From Argyresthia goedartella (lineage: Eukaryota > Arthropoda > Insecta > Lepidoptera > Argyresthiidae), in contig OX463815.1 in the NCBI GenBank assembly GCA_949825045.1, positions 17,229,231 to 17,293,230 of the forward strand: a DNA stretch of 64,000 bases, written 5' to 3'. The notes beneath the pieces are model-generated. The model made no database searches, was not told where the DNA came from, and worked only from the letters and a program-made list of their open reading frames with translations. Numbering within the stretch: position 1 is the stretch's first letter; each line of letters begins with the position of its first letter. A program made the translations under genes and the position numbers. This document shows positions 51,401-64,000 of the stretch, in pieces.

Positions 51401-54400
51401 ATATTGATTCACCTCCCGCATTAAATAATGGGTAAATACCAACTCCAAGATTGAATATTGGAATGATCATAAAGCTGATAGTAAAACCATGGAACTGGAA
51501 TGTTTGAATTTTTTGTAAGATTGTGGGAACGTCATTTTGAAGACATAACTAATCATGCGGCCTTTAGCATTTTCAAGCGGTGATTCGGAAGATAATGCAT
51601 TTTTGCAACATTCTTGGTATAAATTCACACATCTCACTGTTAGAATAGAGTTCATTATACTTACGAGTTTCTACAGGCGGCAAATAATTAAGCGCATTGC
51701 TGTGCTTTGAAGTCGGTAATCATGCGAAAAGGCCAAGGTTTCATATTTTAAGCCGGATAATTCGTGTCGAATTGGTTTGTAATGGGTCTCGTCTTCAAAT
51801 TTTGATGTAAGTAGTTCGTTTGGTAATCATAATATAAGCAGCTACTTAGCACAGAGGATTTGCGGATGATCGATGATTAGTACAACAAGACAGGATATAG
51901 TGTACATTTAACTAACTTGGAATTAATGTATTATAATATCAAATCGATCAAGCCCATCAAAACTGTGAAAAAAAACATGCACTCAAAATTAACACAACAA
52001 AATCTGATTGGCATCTATTTCTTAACCAAATTCTGTGATGTATCAGTTTCCCTTTCATCATAAGATGCAAATATAGTGTGGGCTATAATAAAACTACCTA
52101 ATCTAAGGCATATTATGGTGCGTTTCATCGTACCCATAGCCTACATCGACTGGTTATCCGCTCCCTGATTCATAACAACGTCATGCCATACTTTCAAACG
52201 ATGTTGATACTTCACGCCCAAGAAGTTCTTGAATCGATAGTCGACTGATGATATTTCGATATAGACATTCACCGAATCGGGGATCGGTTACGTCACAGAC
52301 TGTTGAACCGTAGAGTCGTGCTGCTGACCTCCGACCGACACCGTCGTCTTCTTACAAGATGTCGCTTGCGTTTTGGGCCAGACTCAAGTGTCACGATCGC
52401 AAATCAGATTGAGCCAATAATAGAAACAAAAAAGCTTGATAGAGGAGATAAAAGCCAGCTGTCAAATATTATGAAAACAGGCGGGTTAAATGTTGATCTT
52501 TCGTCTTTCTTACCATTCAATGTGTGTATTCATAGTCTGTGTCCAGTCTTATTGGCAAAGACACGGATACTAAACAGTCTTCCTAGAATAAACGATAGGC
52601 AGTTTGACTTGTAGGTTAGGAACACTCTATTGACAATCAGGCACCATTGTGGCAACCTCATAATTATAGTATACATCGCAACACAGCAGAAACGTTTTCG
52701 ATTTCCTTTCAACATATTTTCTGTCTTGGAACAGTGAGTGGTACAAGGTCAAGAGGATCGATGGCTCTTAATGACCCCTAATTATGTACATATGAGCCTA
52801 GAGTGTAGTACACTGTATCTACCGATACATATATACCTATAATTATTTAATATATTTGATGAATATTGCTAATCAATTCAAATCGAAGCAAACTTAGTTA
52901 GATGTATACCTTCTTTCAGACTCTCTAAGTCATGGTACTGAAATTTACTAGGCCAGCCTTCATATATGTAGTTTAGTTTGTGGGCCAGCCAAGCTGATAA
53001 TTTGGCTCATTTTATTCGTATAGGCCCCAATGAACCTCGTTATCACTTTCTAATGCAACTTCTCTACCCTGGGAACCGATGCGATTTGACTTATAAAGCA
53101 TAAGCTTCTTTGCTTCGGTTGCCTCATGGCTCATGTCACAAAATTTGTTGCATTGAATAGCCTCATCTCGATGTCCGGGATATGTCTGCATGAGCCTCTT
53201 ATGATCAAATTCTTCACTTATGTAACGCACACAATAGATTTATTGTATAAGTCTATTGTCGAGGCGTGTCCGATAAATATCAAATTGCCAATTCAAATAA
53301 TAGGCGTGGTATGGTAATCGCAACTGATATGGTGAACAATGCAGAGGATTTTTGTGCTTCTTTAAATAGTAAGCTTCTTCTCGTACCAATTGATGTCGAT
53401 ACGTCTGAGCTAGACGACTGTTAATCAATTGCATAGTTATAACTAACATTCGTTTTAAAGTTTACTGGCGTTTAACATTTAGAGTCGTATTTAGTTATAA
53501 ATAATTAATATATTTCCCAATACTTCCCATCGTGCCATTTCCTTTTTCATTTATTGGCTCATGCTCTCTTGAGCATTTTTAATGCTCAAGGGATCGCAAT
53601 GTCAATAACCTTTATTTATCTGATAAATTTGTTAGTGATCTAGGCCATAATGTTATTAATTGTTTTTTCACTTCTCATGCTCGAAAAGTCCTTCTTTCTG
53701 TTGGATTTAGGCTGCATAAAATTGCATTTAGGCACTAGAGCAGCGTTAAGACAATTGAGCCATTCAGCCTGACAAAAGACGTGTCTGTATTAAATAATCT
53801 TGTTATTTTAATACATTCAATTATTTATTAATTTATCAAAAACTCAAAGTATGACTCGGCAGAATCGCGTACGACATAAGCTAAAAACGATATGCGAAAA
53901 ATTTAAAAACAAAAAGAAGACAGGGAAAGAGACTTGTTTTTTACTTTAATTTTGTTGTTTTCTTGCAAAACTTGTTGTTTTACGAAAGTTCATTAATGTG
54001 TCGTCAAGTGAAGAGGTAATAACCAAAAGCAAAAAGAGTTATTGAACAGATATTGCCGCCTAAATCCAAGCAAATCTTCAAACGTATGAAAATGCGGAGA
54101 AGCGGCGAAAAAGGCCAAACATTCTCACAAGGTATTTTTTTGATTATCACTGTTTCATTTTCTCGCAATCGCAGTAAAAACTAAGGTGTATAACTCGGTC
54201 ATAAACCCCATTTAATGAAATGACGTGTTTTATGCCCTTGTTGTTCAATCTACAATTATTACAATGTTAGGCGACTACAGCCCGATAAAGCATATACAGT
54301 GTGAGTCTTCGTAAGGTGCACATATCGAACAGGGTTGTATAGGATGAACATTTATCGACAAAAAAATATAATTATTCCCTACATTTCCGATTTTTGTAGG

Positions 54401-57400
54401 CTTTTTTTATATATTTTTAAGTTTGCTATGTACCAACTGCAAAAAACATATATAACTTCGAGATGGAAGGGTCTGTCGGGTTTGAATGAACTGGATGTGA
54501 TGTTGAAGGATAGTCGGTACTGCCAGTATTAAATGCTCATAGTTGCTATAAAGTTTTAACTATAAACTTAAACTATTTTACGCCTATTTTTAGGGTACCG
54601 TAGTTCTCTACGGTACTTGTTTCTACAAGGAACCCTTACAGTTTCGTCAAGTCTGTCTGTCCGTCCGTATATCAGGTCCGTATGTACATGTCACAGCAAC
54701 TTTATCCCGAAACTATTAAAACTACACAAATGAAACTTCGTATATTGTAGATGTATTCTGTGAACCGCTTTACGATTTTTATACAAAATTGAAAAAATAA
54801 AAAATTAAGGGGGTTCCCCAATGGAACTAAAACAATTTTTTTTTATTAAACCTATATGTGTGAGGTGTCTATAGAAAGGTCTTTAAAAATAACGTAGAGT
54901 TTTCTGAAACCATTTACCCTCAAAGTAAATCGTTAAAGAGATAGGCCCTTCCAAAGTGGAAAAAATTGTGTCCCCAACTTTTAAAGTAAGAGAGTGAAAA
55001 CTCAAAAAAAAATATGTTGTGTATCTCATAAACTATTTCAACCAAAATTGGTTTGAACAAAATAAAATAAGTAGTTTTTAAGATATAAAACATTTATTAT
55101 AAACTGCAAATATAACTATGTCATTCAAACAAACACTATGAAAAACAAACTGATTATATGCTGGTGAAGAATGATATTGATATTTTGGTTAGGTATATCA
55201 GGTGAAGTGAGTACCTTCCTAATTTTTATTTACTTATATGCTAAATTTTATACTTGGCCGCTTTTTAAGCACATTTTAGTTATTGCAGTTTTTCACAAAA
55301 TTTGGTACTGAAAACTAAATTGTTCTACTAAAAAATATTATTTAAAATATGTGATTTTAAATAATATAATAATATATTATTTATATATATATTATATATT
55401 TATAATAGCTTTTAAAAGACACCAAAATAATGTTTCATACTTAATTTTTTTTGGACGTGATAACGATTTTATCTACACACGTACTATAAACCCTCTTTAC
55501 TGCGTACAAAAACCGCACGCTACGATCAGCATAATGTTAAACTACTTGGTAAAAACTCATTTCTTATCTGAAAACCATTATGACCATAATGTGTAGTTTT
55601 TCTACATATTATGACATTCAAATTTCGAGTGCCGACGCCCGCCTGCGTGCCGCCCATAGTTTGTCTGTGAAGTTGGTACTACAGAACAAGCTAAACAACT
55701 GCAGAGCCACAATGCCGGTCAAACATGCGGTTCCTGAACACATCAAAGAGAGCTTATGATATGTGTAATAAAATAATAATAATAATACCTTGAACACTAT
55801 TTACACACATTGATCTAGCCCCAAACTAGGATTCCCTGTATCTTGGGTACTAGACAACGATACACACACTTAAATAGATAAATACTATACTTAGATAGAT
55901 AAACAACCATGACTAGGGTACAAACATCCGTTCTCATCAAACAATTATTTGCCCCCACCGGGACTCGAACCCGGGACCCTTGGCTTCGAAGGCAGGGTTA
56001 CTGCCGACTCGGCCATTCGGGTCGTCGTCGTGTGTAGATAAACTAGTGTATGTAACTGTACATAATTAGGCATTAAAACTCTCGAGTGATATTATTATGA
56101 AACACGCCTTCGGCTCGTTTTATAAACCCACTCTCGAGTATTAATGCCCTCCATTATGTAGCAGTCACATAAACTACTATTAAAATCGGTCGGATAAGGG
56201 TTTACTCGCAAAATCAAATTTAATGAAATTACATTGTGACAAGATCGCCTAGATCTCTGAAAGTAAATATAAGTAACACCTCCGGGAATAATTTTAAAAG
56301 ATTATTTGGAGAAAAGAAGCCATTACTTGGTAAATGCCAAAAGAGGCGATCCGAGTCAGACTCGCGCACCGAGGATCCCGCACAACACCTATTATAACCC
56401 ACCGACGACCAAAATAGGGACGATATAAGTTTGAAGCATCTGTCGATCGGTGTGTCGGTCGGTGTGTCTGTATGTCTGTCCGTGGCACTCTAGCGGTCAT
56501 ACGGGTAGACGGATTTTAATGCGGTTTTTGTTAATAGTAGAAAGCTCCCTTAGAATCGTTCTTAGATATGTTTTATCAAAATCGGTTCAGTAGTTCGAAT
56601 GTTACCAGCTTAGCAAGAAAATCCGGTTAAAGAGGTAGATGAATTTTACTGCGGTTTTTTGCAGCTGGTAGTAGATTTCACTGCGATGGGTCTCAGATAT
56701 GATTTGTTAAAATTGGTTCAGTAGTTCAAAAGTTTTATTTAGTCTATATGGGTAATAATTGAACCAAATTTTAGCCAAAATGAATTTTCATCGATGTGTT
56801 GGGGTTGTTTTTTTTATTATTCATAGTTATTATGTGATAAATAGTGGGAAACTACAAATATTCGGTTTTCACCACAGACTTGAATAGTAGGGACAGGGCA
56901 CGGAGCGCTTGAAAGTGTCGCTACAAAAACAGTACAAAATCGGGAAAATTGGACTGTTTGCAATCAGTCGCGCTTGGACGGTGACAGCCGATTGACATAT
57001 CGGCAGCAAAAACAAAAATGGTGACCTGCGACGTAAAAAGGTGTAAATCATACCCAAATCGCAAAACACAAAAACAGGGAGTGTCGTATCACAAGTAAAT
57101 ATTATATTTTCAATTACTATTGGCTTTAAATTGATTATCTATAAAATATTGTACTCGAAAAAATCCTCAAACGAAAATCAACCATTCGACTGACGTAACT
57201 TTGTAGCGACGCGCGACGCACAGTGAAACTGCCCGCTTCCTATTAGTAGTAGTAGTTATGATTCGTTAGGGGGGTACCCCTAACGAATCATAACTTTTTC
57301 TATGATTAGGTAGTTTATTACTTATAAATTAAAATCAAGATCTTGAATTCCAAGTCACGCTACTAATGTGTATCTGTGAGCTTACATCCTCTTTCATAAT

Positions 57401-60400
57401 TTAACGGCAAAGACAAAAATTAATATGCCTATTTAATTATGTTTCAACTTTTTATTAATTAAACATGAGCTAATTGCGTGAGACCTCGCCCTTTAAGTAA
57501 AATTTTAGCTAGATATATTTTATTTCTACTCCTAATCACCGATTAAAAGTCACCGGGTATTTGAGAGTTATCCGTAGATCAACTTTCCTAATATTGTGTC
57601 TATACACCACAAATCGGAACGTGACCGACCGTGACGCCGTTACAATTTTTCGTACTGTCTTGGTTCCGACGAATTCCGACAGGGGCGCTATTTTTCTTAG
57701 CCTCAAAATGGTAAGAAATTTAGTACGGGAAGGCCTATCCTTAGTATTTATATCGATGGTTTTCACATTTGTCCTTTGTTTGGGCTAGACCTTGCTGCTT
57801 GCCAAATTTAAAGATTCTCAATGGCTCATAATAGAGAATTGTGGTTGCAACTTGTAGAGGCCTTTGCTCACCAGATACTTGATAGCTACAAAAGAAACTA
57901 ATACGAAATAAAAAAGATTTCGATAGCTTTGGAAAGCAAAAGATAAGGAAAACCAGCAAACGACTTGAAAGCAAGAAGATATATTGACAACTGAAGTAAA
58001 AAAAATACAAAATGATAAAAGATAGAAAATGTAAAACGGTCTATAAAATAAGGTTGCAACTATAACATCCCAGGCCCTTATGTGACACAACACACAAAAC
58101 TAACCAGGCTAGCTAAGAGCTAGGGCTTACGCGTCTAACCTGATTAGCTTTTTAGAGAGCATTTTTGTTTAATAAAGCATCGTCGAAAACGTTTAACAAT
58201 CTGTCTTACCGAAAGCCGGCGTGTTGGAAAACAAGATGGCGTCATGACAACAGCTGATTTGCACAGCTTATATCAGGGCAAAACATTGGGGTAGTTTAGG
58301 TGAAGGGTAAAGGGGGTGAGCGAAGCAAAGCCCCCTTTATCCTTCGTGTTAGGTTGAATATGTAACAACAACAAAACATTCTTTAAACATATACTTAAGT
58401 ACACATAAAAAAACTATACATTGTATATGTCTTGTTGCCTAGGAACGTTTTGACAACTCGTTAAACGTTTCGTTCACTCACTTGTCTGACGGCATTTTAG
58501 TGAATTGGTTAAACGTCGGTATTTAATTAACGGTCTAGAGAGTTAGTTGAGTGCTTAATACCTTGGACACTATTTACACACATTGATCTAGCCCCAAACT
58601 AGATTCCCTGTATCTTGGTTACTAGACAACGATACACATACTTATATAGATAAATAATATACTTAGATAGATAAACAAACATGACTAAGGGTACAATCAC
58701 CCGAGCATCACACAAATATTTCCCCCCCCCCCCCCCCCGCGGGACTCTAACCCGGGGCCCCTAACTTCGTAAGCAGGGTCACTGCCGACTCGACCATTCA
58801 GGTAGTCATGTCCGATTTAACCAACTAACTGCGACATAGCTACGTCCACCACCCTGACTACACTGTCACGGCGATAGAAGGTCGAAGTTACCCGGCTCCA
58901 TGGCCATTTTGCTCTTGGTAAGTTCTCATCCACTATAAGCACTAGGTCGCCGATGTTTAAGCCGCATTTTAATCTTATGCCTGTTTGTCGTGGCTGGTCA
59001 GTAGGATCTCCTTCACCTAACGGTTCCACAAAATGATACGCTAATTGAAGACCTTTATTAAGTCTGCTCTTCGAAGAAGATCTCCATAGATTAAGGTTGG
59101 GGGAAGGACCTGGTTTAAGGAGGAGCCGATCAGAAAATGGAAAGGTGTCAAAGTCTTCTGGTCGTCATGGATAATGGCCTCGGCTTCTAGTAAGAGAGTC
59201 ACAAGCACTTCTGGGTTAGGGGCCCAAATAGGGCATTTTCGCGTATAGTTGGATTCAGTGTAACTTTGACGATGCGAACTAACCATTCCTAGCTTCCACC
59301 GAAGAATTGAGATGGGGGAATTGAGCTCCACTTGATTCCTCTACTGGCAAAATCATTGATCACTGTTTGGTTAAATTCTCGTAAGATTCGATCAGAACCG
59401 ACGAAACAAGTACCGTTGTCAGATAGTGTCGGGAGCATCTCTCCGTGCAAATAATCAACGCAAGCTCATAATAGCTGTATCTCCGAGAGGCAATACACTA
59501 GTTTCAAATGAACCACTCTGGATGAAAATCGGGTATGTGGGACTTGCTATCATTTCTCGTGTTTAGATTATTGCGAGTTATGCGAGATTATTATTAGAGT
59601 GTTGCGCAAGGGAAAAGCCATTATTTGCATGTCCAGCCTTGCGATGGTAAAAAAGAACCTGGAGGCGCATGACTGGGTGATGATCATTTACCAGTATGGA
59701 CAATTGACTTCAGTTCAGTACCCACGTCTTCGAGAGCCTCAATTCTACGTTCCACGTCTTTGATTAGGTGAGTGGTTTGATTCTAGTGGCGTCGTCCGCA
59801 ACATTCAAGTCACTTGGAACCCATCTCCAATCCTGAACTTGGAATCATCAGTTATTTCCCCGACCCTATGGGCCAAATAGAGCTTAAACGTGCATGCGCC
59901 GCTACTTAGCCAACTAAAGACAGTTCTCGAATCTGGACCAAAATAATGTAAGAATGTTTTTTTTTGTGAAATCCCTTAATTCATTATATATTATATAGCT
60001 TCACGTCTTGCTATTAAGCAAGACGTGAAGCTATTGAAGCACACTACAATTCTAGTAGCGGAATTGAAGTGGGCTTCGATGGTGAAACTCTTACACTACA
60101 AGCTGTAAGAGCAAGCTTGACGATTATACAAGCGAATACAATCTGCATACAAGAATCGCCAATAACCGACAGTCGCATTGTCTATGCAAGGTCGCTAGCA
60201 TCCGCAAAAATATGTAAGTTACTGTGCAGAGAACACTGTTTAACTTAGCGTTCCAACGTGGGATTATGATATAAGAAAACTCTCACACTAAACCATTTGT
60301 TCCACCTCGAATCCTGTGAATGTGACATGTTGATTTTATTTTTATATGCAGTGCAGTAGATGGACTGGATGATGCCCCAAAAATGACAGATATCATTCAA

Positions 60401-63400
60401 TATTCTTTCAGAGGATTCTTTGAACCTAAGTTGCGCCATAAAAATAAAATGCTTCCCTCTCTTTTTTACGGATTCATATTTGGGGAAACATATCAGCTCG
60501 CACAGCATCAGCGCCCTCTAAAACGCCAAAGAATGCCCAATAAGATTATTAAAAGGTCGGTCTTTGAAGGAGCAATTAATTTAAAGAAACACCCTGAATA
60601 CACGCCAAAATTTAGCAAATACCTACCATTTTATTTTAGAGTTGGTGTCACTTTTACGCGCTGACATTTGATTAATACATAATTGTTGTTCACCGTTAGT
60701 TAAATTGTATTCACTGTTGACAGTTTTACTAAAGTTCCTAGTACTGACAGAATGACCAGGATCACACTCCTTAGCATAACCTTTAGTAATCGTATTGTCA
60801 ATGAACCTTTTTTTACATATCTATAGCATACGTATCTATAGACTCAGGAAGCGTGATAGAGCTGAGGATAACTGCCAGGAACGCTTTTAATGTTATCACA
60901 CCAAGGGAGTCCTGGGAGTCTTACCTCATACCTACCAGTTGGTAAACTTGTGATAGTATTGTTTAAGATCTCATCGGCTCGTGCATCTAACTTACTATGC
61001 AGGTTCTCACCCATAGAAATGCCGAGTCCAATTTGAAAGTTGACCAGTCGACAGTGACTGACTACCTCAACTGGTTTAGTATAACAAGAAGCCACTCCAT
61101 ACAATGTCCAACCTAATCAAGTCTGACTACCTACCGGCTCATTATGCCTACCAGCACGGTCATCACGAGATATTGACAGATGCCAGTGCTCAGATCCAAT
61201 AAGCACATTTGGGTTAGCGTTAGTGCAGGTCCAATAATCAGCTCAAGTAATCGTAGCACTGTACGGTTTGCTTCGACAAAGATTGCGTGCTCGAGCTGAT
61301 TGAAGTTAATCGTGCCAGGACTATGCCCTGGAATGAAGAACATGTCAGGTTAATATTTACCTTGGATGTAAAAATAAACGTAGGAAATATTTGTAGTTTT
61401 ATGTAAGCCACAGTAAGCGTTGACAGCTATAAGCTTGTCATGCCCTAATACCCCTATATGAGCGACGTCGTTAGAGTCAATTATCGACTCTGTACTACCA
61501 ATGTCGTCTAGGAGTGCGAAGGTCTCATAAATGCCAATATTTTATTCAGAATATTTAATTACGCAACTTAGAAAGACGCTACTACTCTCTCCAGCTCATC
61601 CTCCGTGAAGCAGATCAGCATGAAGCAGTAAACCCTTCGGCGGTCCACGTGACTCTCTGTGCTTGTAGACTGGAAGTAAGCGTCCTCTTCAGGGGTGTAC
61701 CTCTCCAGGTTTAGTCTGCAGAACTGTCAGTTTATATTAGGTGAGTGCATCTCAGGCCCAAGCCAGACAGAAAAGGCGAATATTGCTGATGCGTCGCAGT
61801 CACGGCGCAGACGGGGCACTGACGCGACTTTTTAAAACATATAGAAAAAACGGTCAAGTGCGCGTCGAACTCGCGCATGAAGGGTACATTAGTAGGGATA
61901 GTGTGGAGTGAAAACTGAATAGTTTGGATTTTAGATATCAAAATGTTGTTTAAAAAGTTATGGGTCAAATCGGAGTCAAATCGGCTACTTTAATACTCCA
62001 TTTAGGTAACCAGGTACATTTTTAAGTTTGTATGTGGTTCACAGATTAATAAAATTCGAATTTCTTTCTTCAAGCAGGCCTCGGAGAACGCATATGGCGT
62101 TTATGCTCAAAGCTCCAGATCGCTCCACTGCAGCCTACGAGCACGGGTTCAGAATCCGAGCCATACGACTGTGGAATGAGCTTCAGTTGAATGAGCTGAC
62201 AGTCCATTTCGAAATACATTACATACAGAAGCACTATATTTTCCCTTTCTAGTTATATTTATACATGTCACCGGAAGATAGTCAAAACCGTTAGTTGATC
62301 AACTATCGGCAGATAGTAAACCAGACAGGGTTTAGAATTTACGTTTCTTTTGTTCTTACATGTCTACCTAACACGAAAACTATTCGGGGGCTTCACTGCC
62401 CTCGCCCCGTCTAGTCTTCACTTATGATACCGCAGTGTTTGCCCTGGTATTTCGTTTGCAATTCAAGTTTAAACCAGATCACTATTTAACGGTTTTCACC
62501 GTTAGTTGATGAACTAACGCGTCATATAGTAAGCAGTACACTAAATTTTACTATCTGTAGATAGTTGACCAACTTACAAGAAAAAAAAAAGGTTAGTTTG
62601 TCAACTAACGGTTTTGAATATGGTACGGTGAGATATATATGTTACGGCTAAAGCTAGGTGTGAAACTAAACTTAAGTTTAGCCGGCTAGTCTTAAGATTA
62701 ATTTCGTGCCTGGGCTAATGTCCGAAGTATTGTTCATTTGTGATAACGGACGTCATCTTTAATCGGCTAGACTGCACATTAGCCGATGCGTTTCGGTTAA
62801 TGTTGGACATTAGTTAGCTAATGTTGAAAACGATGTATTCGTGCGACTGCGGGGCGGGTCTCCAACTATTGGCGCTCTCACTTCGTTCGAGCGCCTAATA
62901 TATCTCGACTGAAATAGGTGACTTTCAACCCTTGGTTAACAATCTACTATTGCAATAGAGCGCAGACGAGGCGCACATGATTGGCATATCCATATATTTT
63001 GCGTCGCGAAGCTTTTGTACATTTTGTTTCAAAGTGCATTAATGGGGCGCCGCGTTTGTGACGTGTCTTACGTCTTTTCAGTCTTCCTTGGGGCTTAGGA
63101 CCGCACCGTGATACCTACAGTCATGGCATTTCAATTCTTTGTATGAAGTTCTATGCAACTGCGCACCTACCATCACCGTTCTACAGCAGACTACGCAGAC
63201 CCTCATGCGCGCAACATACATTTTTATGTTGTAGCAATCTCCGGTGATAAAACTTACGATTACTTAGCTAACTAGACAGGTTGACATTTAATTAGCTGAC
63301 CATATTTTTGGGGAGTTTTAGTACCCATAATTATGAACAACTTTCGTGGCAATCAAAAATAAATTTCGTTCTCCCCTAGAAACTTGTAATCAGCTGATCG

Positions 63401-64000
63401 GGTCAATGTACTAAGGGACGTTTTTTTTTTCATTTGCGGCCCTATGTTTCATTGGGAAAGTTGTTCATATTGATGGTTACTATCATTCCCCAAAATATGG
63501 TCAGCTAATTAAATATCACCTGTATATTGGTATATCGCGTGCGTCCTGCGCACCCGCAATGCTCCCCAAATCGTAGCAATGTGTGCGTATGCTTAAGCGG
63601 AACGGAATCTGGCTGTGAATGTGCGGCCAAGCGCGCACTTTTCTATGAATATTGCCAGGCGTGCACGCGCTCTTCAACATGATCACCTAACAACGGGCAA
63701 ATCCTGGTGCACTATTTTATTCAGCCATTTCATAGGCATTATTGGCCTTTCATTTAGCGCTACCCTTCTGCTTATCATACAGGATCTTAGCTTTACCTAA
63801 TCATAAAATGTACAGCGAATTTTACAACATTCTATCAATAATACTCTTACGAGATGCTTTCCTTTCGGGTTCAGAATATAATTATTTTCACGTGAGTTTT
63901 GTGTAACCTTTGTAATAGGGGCAAAACTGAATGGTTTAACCAGTTATGGAGCGAGATAGGAGAGTGAGAGATAATCTACAAAGTTGTCTTTTATAGGATG

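Overview
The window is nuclear DNA from a moth or butterfly (Lepidoptera). It is AT-rich and intron-bearing, and packed with degraded insect retrotransposons, tRNA-derived SINEs and foldback elements. The host genes it carries are mostly larval cuticle proteins of the Rebers-Riddiford RR-1 class. Nothing bacterial was seen: no operons and no Shine-Dalgarno sites.

Host genes. I reassembled seven multi-exon genes from splice sites and reading phase; most are invisible to a plain ORF scan. Five contain an RR-1 chitin-binding domain: 11745-13003 (-), 13971-17053 (-, strongly diverged), 34139-36469 (+), 40303-41048 (-) and 45798-46391 (-). Two others, 23905-24952 (+) and 29733-32157 (-), share the same plan but have no RR domain. 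The plan is a micro-exon with only 1-5 codons, a signal-peptide exon ending in phase 2, then the mature part. The 29733-32157 gene also keeps the cluster's C-terminal tail GVPPAVAASLLG. The window is thus one stretch of a tandemly expanded cuticle cluster with individually TATA-driven genes. The products would be secreted by epidermal cells into the chitin matrix.

Layout. 1-11.05 kb: non-LTR retrotransposons (one ORF2 nearly intact, one ORF1 plus broken ORF2), a dead Tc1/mariner-IS630-type transposase, and a retroposon with a perfect 14-bp target duplication. 11.7-17.1 kb: two cuticle genes. 17.4-23.3 kb: SINE and MITE field, an element with inverted ends holding three 246-bp tandem repeats, an internally deleted PIF/Harbinger element, and a foldback MITE. 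23.8-25 kb: RR-less secreted gene. 25.6-29.3 kb: 26-27 bp tandem array, SINE, RT relic. 29.7-32.2 kb: second RR-less gene. 34.1-36.5 kb: plus-strand RR-1 gene with a repeat-filled intron. 36.9-40.1 kb: repeats. 40.3-46.4 kb: two RR-1 genes separated by repeats. 47.5-64 kb: no confident host gene, only RT fragments, a BEL/Pao LTR-retrotransposon relic, SINEs, MITEs, one THAP-type exon and one possible GC-rich exon.

Limits: gene models come from manual reading of splice consensus and phase without transcript data. TE family names rest on motif recognition, and element boundaries are approximate unless a terminal repeat or target duplication is given.
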